DNA of 64,000 nt from Phragmites australis (Eukaryota > Streptophyta > Magnoliopsida > Poales > Poaceae), in the NCBI RefSeq assembly GCF_958298935.1, contig NC_084933.1, positions 12,321,001 to 12,385,000 on the forward strand, given 5' to 3'. The notes below the pieces were generated by a model. That model saw only the letters and a program-made list of their open reading frames with translations. It had not been told where the DNA came from and made no database searches. Shown in pieces: positions 1 through 12,263 of this stretch (its first letter is position 1; each line of letters opens with the position of its first letter). The translations under genes were made by a program, and so were the position numbers.

Positions 1-532
1 ACTGACAATTGGCCCCGCTGCTTGCAGCCCCGTGTATTTGCTATTGAAATTTTACATGGATGTAGAACATGTCCTTCAAATAGTTTTTTTTGGGTTGAAA
101 ACAACGCATGTACACCACTGTTACTCATTTGCGATAGTTATTGCATTTTCACTGGATATGTCCTTCATCTGTACTGCATCGATGAAACTATCTGTTGCGT
201 TTTCGAATCATACACTACATTGCAAATGCAGATGCGGGAACAACTGACGCAAACCAATGAATTTCCTTTGTCTGGTTCTTGCTATATTGTCAATGTAGTT
301 TGGTGCAAACCAAATAAATCGAACTGAAATCATTGCAGTGCATGTGGTTTATAACTAAACTCAATTGAATTGAGTAATCAAAATAACCCCAAATCATTTC
401 ATATTATGCTTCCTTTGATTGCTTATCTGCTTGATTATGGTACGGGCTTGTCTTGCTTGCAGATGTTTTGTCACGGTGACAATGATTTTGCCATTTTCGT
501 TAACTCTACTAACTCTTTTCTGTTGATTACAG
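1..532 (+). other. intron of the CDC5 gene (3' part)
   Basis: This stretch precedes the first visible CDC5 exon. It contains no first Myb repeat, so the exon or exons encoding the protein start must lie left of the window. It ends in a normal plant 3' splice site: a branch-like CTACTAAC at about 506-513, a pyrimidine-rich tract and AG at 531-532. Short ORFs here resemble nothing. Confidence 0.75.
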
Positions 533-3500
533 ACTGAATGGACAAGGGAAGAGGATGAGAAGCTACTCCATCTTGCTAAACTCATGCCTACTCAATGGAG
601 GACAATTGCACCCATTGTAGGTCGAACACCATCTCAGTGCCTTGAGCGTTATGAGAAACTTCTTGATGCTGCCTGTGCGAAGGATGAGAATTATGAACCT
701 AATGATGACCCTAGGAAGTTGCGACCTGGTGAAATTGATCCAAACCCTGAGTCTAAACCTGCTCGTCCTGATCCTGTTGATATGGATGAAGACGAAAAGG
801 AGATGCTCTCTGAGGCAAGAGCTCGATTAGCTAACACCAGGGGTAAAAAGGCAAAACGAAAAGCAAGAGAGAAACAACTTGAAGAGGCTAGGCGGCTTGC
901 TTCACTGCAAAAAAGGAGAGAGCTGAAGGCGGCTGGCATTGATACACGGCAGAGGAAGAGAAAGAGAAAGGGGATTGATTATAATGCTGAGATTGCTTTT
1001 GAAAAGAGACCACCTCCAGGCTTTTATGATACAGTTGGTGAGGACAAGCCACCTGAGCATGTGCAGTTTCCGACTACTATTGAGGAGCTTGAAGGGAAGA
1101 GAAGAGTGGATGTAGAGGCACAATTGAGGAAGCAAGACATAGCCAGGAACAAGATTCTGCAGCGGCAGGATGCCCCTGCTGCAATAATGCAAGCCAATAA
1201 ACTCAATGACCCAGAAGCTGTCACAAAGAGGTCCAAACTAATGCTTCCACCACCACAAATTTCTGATCATGAGTTGGAGGAGATAGCAAAGATGGGTAGT
1301 GCCAGTGACCCTGCTCTAGCTGAGGAGCTTGAGGAAGGAAATACTGCCACAAGAACTTTGTTATCCAGCTATTCCCAGACTCCAAGGCTTGGTATGACAC
1401 CATTGCGAACTCCACAGCGAACTCCAGCTGGGAAAGGTGATGCTATTATGATGGAGGCAGAAAATCTTGCACGTCTAAGGGAATCACAAACACCACTTTT
1501 GGGAGGGGATAATCCAGATCTTCATCCATCGGATTTCTCTGGTGTTACACCACGTAAGAAGGAGATACAGACTCCAAATCCGATGGCAACACCCTTGGCA
1601 AGCCCTGGTCCTGGTGCTACCCCACGGATTGGTATGACACCCTCCAGAGATGGGAATTCCTTTGGTTTAACTCCAAAAGCTACACCCTTTCGGGATGAGC
1701 TCCGCATAAATGAAGAGGTGGAAATGCAGGACAGTGCTAAGCTTGAGCTTCGTAGGCAAGCTGAACTAAGAAAAAGCCTGCGATCTGGTTTTGCTTCTAT
1801 TCCACAGCCTAAGAATGAGTACCAGATAGTTATGCCACCTATCACAGAGGATGAGAAGGAAGAAGCTGAAGAGAAAATTGAAGAGGATATGTCAGACAGG
1901 CTAGCACGAGAGAGGGCTGAGGAACAAGCAAGGCAGGAGGCATTGCTTAGAAAGAGATCCAAAGTGTTGCAGAGAAGTTTGCCTAGACCACCTGCTGCTT
2001 CAGTAGATGTTCTCCGGCAGTCTCTGATTAAAGGTGGTGAGAGCAGAAGTGGAAGTACCTTTGTGCCTCCAACATCACTTGAACTGGCTGATGATCTAAT
2101 AAATGAGGAGCTCCTTAGGCTTCTTGAGCATGATAATGCTAAATATCCCCTTGATGAAAAAACTCAAAAAGAGAAAAAGAAAGGGAACAAGCGGCAGGCA
2201 AATGGGGCAGCTTTTGTTCCTGAAATTGAAGATTTTGATGAGGGTGAACTAAAAGAGGTACATTTCCTTTTCTTACTATTGTAATGGAATTTGATGATAA
2301 TCTTATTGACATTTTCCTGATAACTTGTACAGTTATACTTCGATTTTTCTAGTACACCTTATGTATAAGTTCGTGCTAACATAATAATATGATATATGTT
2401 ACTCATAGAATCGTTTTAGAGCAGAATCATTCCTGTACAAGTCACTATCTTCCTACTCTTGATTGTCAAGGTTTCGTAATCTATTCCTTAGTATTGATTA
2501 ATGAATATTTTTCTGGAGATGGGGTGGCTGGAAAATAACCTGAATTTATACTGGTAGCTGCGTATATAGTAGGAATATTACTATGTTGTTTCATGATTCA
2601 AGAAGAATTTGCTTTTAAATACTTAATATTTTGATCTGAATAGAAAGTATTGAGTGCAAAAGAGCCACAGGGGTGATAATTAGAAGGGAAATATGGAGTT
2701 TTAGTGAGCACTATAATGATCTGGTTATGTACCGTTTGGCTTGACTTGGTCACTGACTAGAATCTATGGATGACCATTATTTTTGGGATAATTTTTTGAA
2801 CCATAGGGATTGTTAGGATAGAGTCTCTTAGTGCCTTGTTTAGACCTTTGTTAACGCAGTATTTTATCAGAAATTCGGCATGCAACAATCTGGGAATATT
2901 CTCAATGATCCAATATTGTTTCTGTAGAAGACCCAATATTGTTTGAGAACATAGAGAAGATGGGAATATTCTCAATGATCCAAGGCCATCTGGCTTGCAC
3001 AATCTGCATGCACAATGTAGTGATGAGAAAATTCTTCTAGTTTTTATTGAAAGGCCCTGCATGTATAAGTTTGCTTGAGAAATTATCTCTCCGGGTGAAA
3101 CAAATTATCTCTCCGGGTGAAACGTTTAATATTTTTTTAAACATGAAATATGAATTAGAGAGATTTTCCAGAGTGGCATTGTACAGTTCAGACAATTGTT
3201 TTTTTCTGGAGTGTAGATCAAAAAATCATATATGTTCATATTTTCATCAGAAAGTGACTAGATGTGCAAGTTGGTATTATTATGTTGTGCACTTTACCTT
3301 ACACACCATAGATGAAACTACATTTTTTCTTAAAAAGATACAGACAAGTTTGACTCCACATTTTGTTTTGCATGAAAACTCATACATGCATATTATGAGT
3401 AGTTCTCAAAGCACAGAACTTGACATTTTAGTAAGTATATAGACAGATAAAGTCATGTAATACAGTGTGCACATTAATCTACTTGCCGTAGCAGTCATCG

Positions 3501-5160
3501 TATCTTGTTTGTTGAGTGGGAAGGGAACATAATTTCTCACTGTTTAGCATATCATGGTGGAATGAACTATGTTATGGGTGTTTGGGTTAAACTTTAAACA
3601 TACTCTAGAGTCTTTTTTTTTTGCCTCGACAATGGGGCCTAAATGGCTAATATTGCTTAGTGAAACTCCTATACTAAACTTAACATTATTTGTGAAGATG
3701 CCTTGATTTTATCTATTTACCTTCGGGTCTGTTTCTTTAATTGATTATTGTCCTAATAGTATCACCTGCTTAATTTAGTCATGTAATGATGTAAAAACCG
3801 TTCATCTGATCACATTTTTTTGTTTGTTTGCAGGCTAGTTCTATGGTTGAAGAGGAAATTCAACATCTCCGTGTGGCCATGGGGCATGAAAACGAATCTT
3901 TTGAGGATTTTGTGAAAGCACATGATGCATGCCAAGAGGACCTTATGTATTTTCCTTTGAACAATAGCTATGGTCTTGCCAGTGTTGCTGGAAAAGCTGA
4001 TAAGATCACCGCTTTGCAAAATGAGTTTGAAATTGTGAAGAAGAGAATGGATGACGAAGCTAAGAAGGCTTCTCGGCTTGAGCAGAAAATCAAACTTCTG
4101 ACACAAGGGTACCAGGTAAGCTGAGATCATGCATCATCTTCTTTGGAGTATATCTATATTTAACTGGAACCTTTCTGTTTGGATATGTCACACGGCAGTG
4201 CTGAGTTAAGTGCAGAGGAGAACATATCTTTAGTGATTTGACTCATCAGTTTGCATGCCTCCTAAAATATGCGTGTTCTTCTTTCCACTAGATACTGGAT
4301 TTGTTTTATTGAAACAATTGTACCAAATACAGGCAACATCTTATGTCTCTCTTTTTGTAATGCTGATGCTTTGACTCTCACTTATTGTTTGACCTTTTTA
4401 GGTACGGGCCGGAAAACTGTGGTCTCAGGTTCAAGAAACATTCAAGCAGATGGACACTGCTACGACAGAACTTGAATGTTTCCAAGAGCTCCAGAAACAG
4501 GAACAAATGGCTGCTTCCTACCGTGTCAAAAATTTGACCGAAGAAGTGAATAAACAGAAAGCATTAGAACGGACACTCCAAAGCCGCTATGGTGGTTTGT
4601 TGTCTACTTACCATAGGATCCAAGAACAGCTTGAGGAGCACAAGAGTCAACTTAAGATGAAGGAGGCAGTAGAAGCAGAAAATCTTGCTCAAGAGGGGGT
4701 TGCAGCACAAAATCGTGCTGCTGAGGAAGAAAATGAAATGAGCTGTAATGCTGAAGAGGAAAAAGGACAGATGGCAAGTGCTACTTTTGAAGAACCTGCA
4801 GGAAGCAAGCAAATCAGTGAGGATCAGATGGATGTGGACAGCAGTAATGTAGATGGGGAATTCGTAGGTCCTATTTCCCCAGCACCAGATACTCAACGGG
4901 ACAATTGCGAGGCTTCTGTTCAAGAGAACTCTTCTGATGCTCAGAGTTGTGATAACGCTACTACTAATGGTGTAGCTCGTGATGGGATTGATGCGTCCAA
5001 ATTAGAAAGTCAGGATAATTCTGATGGCAGCATGCCTATGGATGCTGGTAATCAGGAGGATGGCAAGAATAAACTCCCAACTGTTTGTGCCGGTGAAGGA
5101 CATACAGCTGTATCTTCGGATCACGCTGTCACAAATGAGAATGACATGGTTCCTGAGTAA
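533..5160 (+). CDS. CDC5: CDC5/CDC5L-like Myb splicing factor (5'-partial, three visible exons)
   Basis: CDC5 is a core member of the Prp19/NTC (MAC in plants) complex. It acts in the nucleus in pre-mRNA splicing and, in plants, in development and immunity. Visible exons are 533-2257, 3834-4115 and 4402-5160 (stop TAA at 5158-5160), with GT/AG junctions in phase 0. They encode about 921 residues. The first exon opens inside the second Myb repeat (TEWTREEDEKLLHLAKLMP, then QWRTIAPIVGRTPSQCLERY). The highly conserved basic and coiled-coil stretch follows (DPVDMDEDEKEMLSEARARL; KRKRKGIDYNAEI). Next comes the TP-rich centre with many T-P phosphosites (about 1370-1700), then the conserved PQPKNEYQIV block. 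Exon 2 carries the MGHEN...FVKAH...LMYFP block. The last exon ends in an acidic tail of more than 100 residues, longer than in Arabidopsis CDC5 as I recall it. Roughly 60 N-terminal residues with the first Myb repeat are outside the window. Family assignment is very secure. Confidence 0.95.
2258..3833 (+). other. CDC5 intron with short internal duplications
   Basis: This 1.58-kb AT-rich intron lies between CDC5 exons (donor GTACAT, acceptor TTTGCAG). It holds a 23-bp direct repeat (TGGGAATATTCTCAATGATC plus CAA) at 2891-2913 and 2961-2983. It also holds a perfect 22-bp tandem duplication beginning AATTATCTCTCCGGG at 3081-3102 and 3103-3124. No coding or RNA gene is visible in it. Confidence 0.8.
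3081..3124. repeat. 22-bp tandem duplication in CDC5 intron
   Basis: Two head-to-tail copies of AATTATCTCTCCGGGTGAAA plus two bases differ only at the last base. They are too similar to be old, so this is a recent slippage or filler duplication. Copy number may vary between accessions. Confidence 0.85.
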
Positions 5161-6396
5161 ATATCATTTCTTGTACTTCGTGTGCAGCGGGAGGTGGCAT
5201 AGCTAAAAATGTTTCAAAGAACAAGTGGCTGGGTCAAGCCACAACTGAACGTTCAAGGATGTAGAACTGTGAGTTTTCCCCGTGCATGTTATGCCCATTA
5301 TTGCTGGGTGGGCTTTATGGACATTAGATTCCTGTACTATGTTGATTTTGTCAATTTCCTTTGGGTGCTTTCTAGGCGAGGAACACGCACCATTAAACAT
5401 CTTGCTGAACATGTTGCTTTTGTACTGTTGGATATTGATCGTACATGGAAAATGCTTGAATGGTGGAACTGATCCAATATGGTGGTGTATAGCGCAATGG
5501 ATTTTGCTTTTGGGCGCTCTTTACCTGTTCTTGATTGTGATATTTTGATTGTTCTTGAGGTGATGGAAGATTTGCGTACCGTGTTGATTGGGTGATCAAT
5601 CCGTTCGGTTTTCTTCAGCTCAGTTGCGAGTTAATGCACTCTCTGGCTGTTGTCGATTGTTCCCTGATGCCAGATTTCGGTGCTGATTTCTGGCAATTGC
5701 ATCTCATGCGCCCCTCTTATTCCGCTAGAAGCTTTCTCATTGTTTTTAGATCTTCCCTTCAAGATTTTGATCCATGACGTGACCAAGCAGTAACAGGGAT
5801 TTTTTTATTCAGATAGCCAGAGCTTGATTTTGAGAACGTGGTGTGGCCATAGTCTGCCGGGATTTGTTGAAGCTCGGACTGAGGGTATACTTTGATGTTA
5901 TACGTTTTCCTACTCACAAAGCGCAGTTCTCAATTTTGTACACAGGTCTCCGACCAAACGACATTGGTCATGAATAGAACATCAAATGTGCCAAGGAGCA
6001 AGGACATCTTCATACGGCTAAGTGAATATGCACCACTCTAGCACGCTCTGAATTATGTCTAAGGGTTTGGAATGCTGAATTTAGATCGATATACCAAATT
6101 GTCTGAAAGCTAGCTAACTCATAGTACTGATACGAGTTGCCTCCAAACAGAATTTTAGTACCAAAAGAAAGGAACTAATTAAGCAAAATTCTTTATGCTC
6201 CAAAGGCTACGGTTTGCATGTTTGAAATGACCAAGAACCGACAGTTCCAACAAGAAAAAAAACCTTTACAACTAGCCCTGCATCTTCACAATGCCTATAC
6301 ACTGAAACGGGAAAATAGCTATATATGTATTATGATATACTCCCCTATACACCAAATGAACACCCTCTCCTTTAACTGCATCTTTGTTGCCCGCAA
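5161..6396. other. convergent intergenic region / 3' UTRs
   Basis: This tail-to-tail spacer lies between the CDC5 stop and the U-box gene stop. The CDC5-proximal half (to about 5,900) is T-rich and likely 3' UTR. The other half is presumably the 3' UTR of the minus-strand gene. Several short ORFs are present, none with recognisable content. No transposon ends were seen. Confidence 0.6.
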
Positions 6397-9300
6397 CTAA
6401 CAAGAGCTATGCCTGTTGTGCATGGTCCTTTTCATCTTCTCAAGGATCGCGGCAGCCTTCCTCCTCGCTCTTGAAGTCCCATTCCGCACGAGCAAAGCCA
6501 GTGAACCATTGATGCACTCATCTGCATCGACCTCCTTCAGCTTTGTCCGGTTGTACGTGCAGATTGAGAAAAGAACTACCACTGCGTTCTCTTTGTTGCG
6601 GCTGCACTCGCTATCCTTTATTGCACGGAGCATGCAAGCAGTACCGTCAAACTCGGTGATGATCTCCACCATCTCATGGTTGCTTGATAGCAAAGCAAGT
6701 ATAGCCAAAGACTCATCGACAAGTAACTGTTCATCGATGGCTCTCATTGCCACATCAATGATCCCATTTCTTGTAGCTCTTGATTTGTTCTCATGGAGCA
6801 TACACAGACTGAAAATTGCTGATGCTGCATCTTTCTTTGCAATGATATTGCCTTGGTCAAGAAGATCAACCAAAGGTCCCATCGCCCCTAACTCACCAAT
6901 TTTCTCCTTGTTGGAGTCGAGCGCTGACAGAGTGAAGATAGCAGCTGCAGAGTTGCTGCGGCTCCCCATGTCTCCCGATTTTAGTGCCCATATCAGAAAT
7001 GGGATTGCTTCTGAGTCATCTCCAATAATCTTCTTATTGCTGTCATGAATTGAAAAATTGAGAATTATAGTCACCATGTCCTCCAGTACCTCTGGATCAT
7101 TTTGTAATCCTTGGGTGGATCGGGCTAAGATCATTTTTGAGATGGAATTGGGCCTCTCTCCTAAAACAGCTCTGAAGTTGCTGTCACGCTTAGTAAGCAG
7201 CCGAAGATCCTTGATTGTTTGCTTCCTTTCAACAATTTTTGGTGAGCAAGAGATTTTCTTGAATATTTCATCAAATGTTTTTTGCTCACTGTTGATAACT
7301 TGGTTTTCCTCTTGATTCTCAATTGGTGGCAGAGTGAACCTGTTCTCTATGCACCACTGTGATATCATGCTTTGGACAAGATTGTTGGGAATGAGATTGG
7401 TGTTTAAAAGCACTTGCCGAGTCTGCGGGCACATATGGTTTCCTGCACTGAACCACTCCTCAATGAATTGACGATCATAGGTCTGCATGGAAAGAACGAT
7501 AATGTCAACAGATCATCTTCATTCAGCTAAAACACAGAAAGTTCGCATGCAGAGTCACAATCTAATGAGGTGATCATGTAACCTAAATCAGCAATTCGCA
7601 ACCATCAACAAGAATGTTTTATCCTAATTGTTCAAAACATTGCCAAGCTATATGGTAATTTTGTCATCATATATGTGAATCCATTGTCTTGTACCAGATT
7701 TCCAACGAACACTGTAATCATATCACAACTATAATATTTCACTCGATACTCATAAAACCTAATTCATGCCAAAAGAAAAAAACAAGACAGCAATGCATAA
7801 CTATAGAAATGTGACTGATAGAATGATGGATATCCATAAGTCTAGTATTAACACACAAGCCAATACTAGTAGATCATTGTAGTACAATCATGAAATGGAA
7901 TTGGAATATTTTGAATCTTCAGAGATGCATGTTATGTAAACGTTAGGATGCCATCATGCAAATGAAGCCAAAAGCTGAACTGTAACATCAGATGCTATTG
8001 ATGTACAGTATTTTGTTATCAGTTCCATAATATTTTGGAGTTAACTTTTTTTTTTTGAAGGACTCCAGTAGGGGAATTCCTTACTGCAAGAAGCTTAAAT
8101 TTTGGAGTTAACTTCAGATTCAAGTATTACACAATATACTTAGTGGTTCAGGATAAGTCGTCTTTAGTAAAAAAAATAAAAATACATACACATATTCGTA
8201 TTTAGTTGAATATTTTTAAATTTATAAAGTGTACTAACAAACTCTGACATATATCAATATTCAAAGATACTTTATAGATAGTGCAAAGTAAAAGAAGTAA
8301 TGGTTTTTGGACTTTATGAAGTACTGGTGATAAACAATTTTTGCTTATGAGAATGTAAGATTTCGAAATCTTACTTGTGAAGCATAGAAACCATGCTACA
8401 TAGTGAATGCAGGGCAGGCATGAGATTCTACTCCCAGTAATGCTTACCAAACAAGTATTGTGTGAAAACAAAGATTGAGTTCAACAACCATTCAATTCAT
8501 GCCTTACACGTAAGAAATCTAACCGATTCCAGCATTTTTAATTATAGGTATTGAAGGCTCAGATCTGAATCTATAACTTCTAAACCTTTTGAGGCAAACA
8601 TGCACAAGAGCAAAAAAAAAAGAAAAAAAGAAAAAAGAAAAAAAGAAACAAAGAAAAAAAGGAGTTCCTCAATTCACAAGCTCTAAACAATCAAATGAAG
8701 CTAAGCTCAAATCGTACAGTCAATTGCCAACGCCCCTGATGAGATCTGAATCTTTATGATGCAAACATGCAGAAGAGCAAAAAGAGGTTATTTGCAGTTC
8801 CTATCACAAGCTCCAAGCATGCAAATAAAGCTAATCAGAAATCGTAGTCAATTGCGGATAAGAACTACTCCAAATCCAAGCAGATCTGCCACTGATCACA
8901 GATTAAATACTAGCTAAAATTATCCATTTTATTGTATCAACAAACAGAAGCAAATACACAGAAAGTTCTCGCGCAGATTCACAACAATCTAATGAGGTGA
9001 TCATGTTAAACCTAAACCAACAATTCACATCCATTGACAACAGCATTTTATTCTAGTACATTGTTTCAGATATTGTCAAGCTATATGGCTATTTTGTGAT
9101 AATATCTGTGAAATCAATGTTTTCTTCCTGATTTCTAACAAACACAGTGACCATATCCACACAGTGACCATATCCCAACTACAATATTTTACTTGATCCT
9201 AATAAAATCCAATTCATGCCACAAAAAACATGACAACAATGTGTAACTGTAGAAATGTAGAATGATAAATATCTGTAAGTCTAGTATTAGCACACAAGCC

Positions 9301-11157
9301 AATACTGGTATAGTACTATAGTACAAGCATGAAATGGAATAAGTTGAATCTTCAGACATGGATAAGATGCCGATGTTAGAAGGCCATCATGCAAAAAACG
9401 AAGCAAAAAGCTGAACTGTAACTTCAGATGCCATCAATGCATGGCATTTTGAACCAGTTCCATAATATTTTTGAGTTAATTTCACATTCAAGTATTACAC
9501 AATATACTTAGTGGTTCAAGACAAGACGCCCCTCTATTAAAAAGATGCCACTTATACACTCATATTTAGTCAAAAAAAATTCAAACCTTAATCATTTATA
9601 TATTTACAAGTACATTGAGATGTTCCAAAAAACTTTTGCAGGCACAAATATGTCATAACTAGTACTTTCATAATGTGAAAAGTTTAAAAGTGTACTAACA
9701 AACTCTGGCATATATCAATGATCAAAGATAAAGAGGTAATGGTTTTTTGGACCTTATGGAGTACTGATGATATGCATTATTTACTTATGAAAATTTAAGA
9801 TTTTAAAACTTACTTGTGAAGCACAAAAACCATGCTACCTAGTAAATGCACGGTAGGCATGAGATAGTACTCCCAGTAGTGCTTACCATTTACCAAACAA
9901 GTATTAAGTGGAAACAAGGATTGACTTCAACAACCATTAAATTCACATGCTTCACACGTAAGAACTCTAACCAATTCCCGTATTTGCTAATTATAGGTAT
10001 AGAAGGATCAAATCTGAATCTATAACTTATGAATCTTTTATGAGGTAAACATGCACAAGAGCAGGAAAACATCATTTGCAGCTCAATTCACAAGCTTCAA
10101 GCACACAAATGAAGCTAACCTGAAATCGTATAGTCAATTGCGGATCATAATTACTCCAAATCCAAACAGATGTATCACAGATTAAATACTAGGTAAAAGC
10201 CTAAAACTACCCATTTTGTTGTAACAAGAGACAATAGTAAATATACAAGAACCAAATCTCTAAATGTACCAAATGTGACACTAGAAGTTGCTCAATTCAG
10301 ATACTCCAAGCATGGTACTACCTACAGATAATTATTTCTCCAAACCCAAGCAGAGCCGTGGCTAATCATGTATTAACTATAGCTAAAACTAACCAATTTT
10401 CTGCAACCACATAGAGTAGCAAGTACATACGAGGACTCTTACTATTTGGAAACCTGAATAATGTACCATATCTTTGTACTGATCGGAGCAGTAATAACCA
10501 ATTTTCCTGTACTACCTCGCGGGAAAAGTGCATCAATTCGACAAAGTACAACCCACGCACACAAATCCTAAGAATCGAACAGTGCGTAATCTTTCATACT
10601 TTCACCAATTGTGATGCATTCGGATGAGCCGAGATACTAAACAAGAACAGCAGTTGACCACAACTATGCCCAAGAATTGGATGTGTAACACCCGTTGAGT
10701 GATTGACAAAGATGGCCAACGAAATCAGTAGCAGCAATTAGCTACATTGGTGCCCAAGAAACAAACTGAACTAGAAAAAGACAAGAACAAAAGATTTTTC
10801 ACAGCAGTGGCGCATCCAAATTGACCAAGAACGTACCAAACCCAGCAAAGAAGGTTCCTCGCTCCTCACCTGCCCAGACGCGACGACCACGGGGTCCCTC
10901 ATGATCCTGGACGAGATCGGGCACAGGAAATACTCCGGCACCGGCACTTCCTCCGCCGCCCGCTCTTCCCCGCCGGGGCCGCCAACGTCCTTCCTCCCGC
11001 CGAGCCCGAGCTCCGCCTCCCTCAGCGCCGCGAGAGCCGCGGCCGCCTCATCGAACGAGCCCGCGCCGGCCCCGCCCGCGGCCACAGCAACCAGCGACCG
11101 CCGGAGCCACCTCCGCAGCGCCGCCGCGTCCACCTCCGCCGGCGCCGGCTTCGCCAT
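6397..11157 (-). CDS. U-box / ARM-repeat E3 ubiquitin ligase (PUB9-like), two exons
   Basis: Predicted plant U-box (PUB) ubiquitin ligase of about 457 residues. The U-box recruits E2 enzymes and the ARM repeats bind substrates. Exon 1 is 11157-10870: ATG at 11157, Ala-rich N terminus, then the U-box start PVPEYFLCPISSRIMRDPVV. Exon 2 is 7482-6397, with stop TAG at 6399-6397. The splice (CAG/GTGAGG donor, CATGCAG acceptor) joins SGQ to TYDRQFIEEWF and restores an unbroken U-box, with CPQTRQ and the NLIPN...I..WC tail. ARM-type helices follow over about residues 190-455 (for example ILNFSIHDSNKK; AAAIFTLSALDSNKEKIG; AASAIFSLCMLHENKSRA). Length and layout match Arabidopsis PUB9, though I cannot fix the exact orthologue. 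The upstream in-frame ATG at 11202 is ignored because MAKPAPAE has the typical start and the extra 15 residues are not U-box-like. The gene is intact in sequence. Confidence 0.92.
8032..8114 (-). mobile_element. 51-bp poly(A)-tailed retroposon fragment with 16-bp target duplication
   Basis: The 16-mer ATTTTGGAGTTAACTT occurs at 8032-8047 and again at 8099-8114. Between them, 8048-8098 is a 51-bp insert that starts with a T run, which is a poly(A) tail on the minus strand. The paired position in the other copy of the intronic duplication (about 9465-9490) reads straight through without the insert, so an empty site is present in the same window. This is the hallmark of a severely 5'-truncated LINE- or SINE-type insertion. 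The parent element is not identified. Confidence 0.8.
8610..8661. repeat. A/G-rich low-complexity tract
   Basis: A run of A stretches punctuated by single G or C lies inside the U-box gene intron. It is simple sequence with no gene content. Confidence 0.9.
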
Positions 11158-12263
11158 TCCGGGGGAAGCGAGGGATTGTCTGCGCCGCGCTGCGAGCAAC
11201 ACGGGCTTTATTTTTTTATTAAATTGAATTAATTAATGGGAGACGGCTTTTCGGTGGGGTTCGCGGCCACCTTGGCTCGGTCTCTTCATCACTTGGATGA
11301 CTATCGAATACGATAGTCAGATACGGATACTACATTACTACTCATTTACCAATTTTTATTCTATTCATGAATATATCTACTAACGAATAAAGATTGGAGG
11401 TTAAATCTATCACTCGTGGGTACTTGTCACATACAGATATATCTATTTATCTCTAAGACGGGGATGTGAGTGACGGCACGGCGAGACGAGGTGAGAGGCA
11501 GGACGACACGGCAACAAGATGGGGTGGTGTGAGGTGGGGTGAGGCTAGGTGACATGATGGCAAGGGGCAGTGGCATGGGGTGACACGATGACGGCGCGAA
11601 GCGAGGCGGGGTGGAGGCGTGGGGTAACAGAGTGGTGGCGTGACGAGGGGTGGCAATGCAAGGCGAGGCGATACGACAGTGAAAGGCGGCAGGGTGAGGC
11701 ACTAGGTGGTGGCGGTGTGGGGCGCGGGGTGGTGACATAGGGTGACACAGGCGAGAGCGGGGGCAGCGGGGGATCTGCTAGGGGCGGTGGTGGAGATGGG
11801 GAATTAGGGAGTGTGTATTTATATGGTGTGGGTGGAAGGTTAGAGTTTAGAAGAATATATCTACATATCATAGATACGGGTAAACAAGTGTCACAGATAT
11901 GGATATATCTTATCTATATCCATACTCGTATACTTGTAGGATAGTGTTTTTGCCTGTAAACATACCCGCAGGTACCAAATACTACCTATACCCAGTCCTA
12001 TTAAAATATTTACTCGCGGATAAATGGGTAATCGAGTAAGATTGCCATTCCTACTCATCACTACTATGAAGTGTGAAGCGTTTGTTACCGACTAAAAGAG
12101 TGATCAATAACAATCAATGACAATTGTGCTTTTTTTTGAAAAAGTGATATATTCCTAATGAATATGCATCCATTCATATTGTATATATTCATCATAAATA
12201 AATAAAAGAAATAACGAATTTATTTCTGGAGTTGAATCTCTATCTTCACTTCTATATTCTAAC
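11158..12263. other. upstream region of the U-box gene; unclassified repeat-like DNA
   Basis: Immediately left of 11,230 is the 5' UTR and promoter of the minus-strand U-box gene. From about 11,300 the sequence alternates AT-rich arms containing similar motifs (GGGTACTTGTCACA... at about 11,419; GGGTAAACAAGTGTCACAGATAT at about 11,878) around a G-rich purine-biased core (11,455-11,800). The paired arms around a core suggest a non-autonomous DNA transposon. I could not find clean terminal inverted repeats or a target duplication, so the class is left open. Confidence 0.4.

Larger units (their letters stand above)
7533..10440. repeat. diverged ~1.42-kb tandem duplication inside the U-box gene intron
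   Basis: The intron (7483-10869) contains two head-to-tail copies, about 7533-8956 and about 8957-10,240, with an offset near 1,424 bp. Matching landmarks are CACAGAAAGTTC at 7533/8957, CAAGCTATATGG at about 7646/9078, a block around 'CTAGTATTA..ACACAAGCCAATACT' at about 7842/9280, GTGGTTCA at about 8142/9511 and 'GAAATCTATAAC-like' text at about 8560/10,015. Copy 1 also has an internal second copy of a block of about 200 bp (8565-8735 versus 8741-8870). A third degenerate fragment follows at about 10,300-10,440. Identity looks roughly 80 percent by eye. Confidence 0.85.

Noticed and set aside
22..327. Open frame before the first CDC5 exon, considered as an upstream exon
   Set aside because: It shows no Myb-repeat residues and has no phase-compatible donor leading to 533. 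It is intronic sequence.
10901..11227. Plus-strand Ala/Pro/Ser-rich frame opposite the U-box exon 1
   Set aside because: It is the antisense shadow of a GC-rich coding exon. The minus strand carries the conserved U-box.
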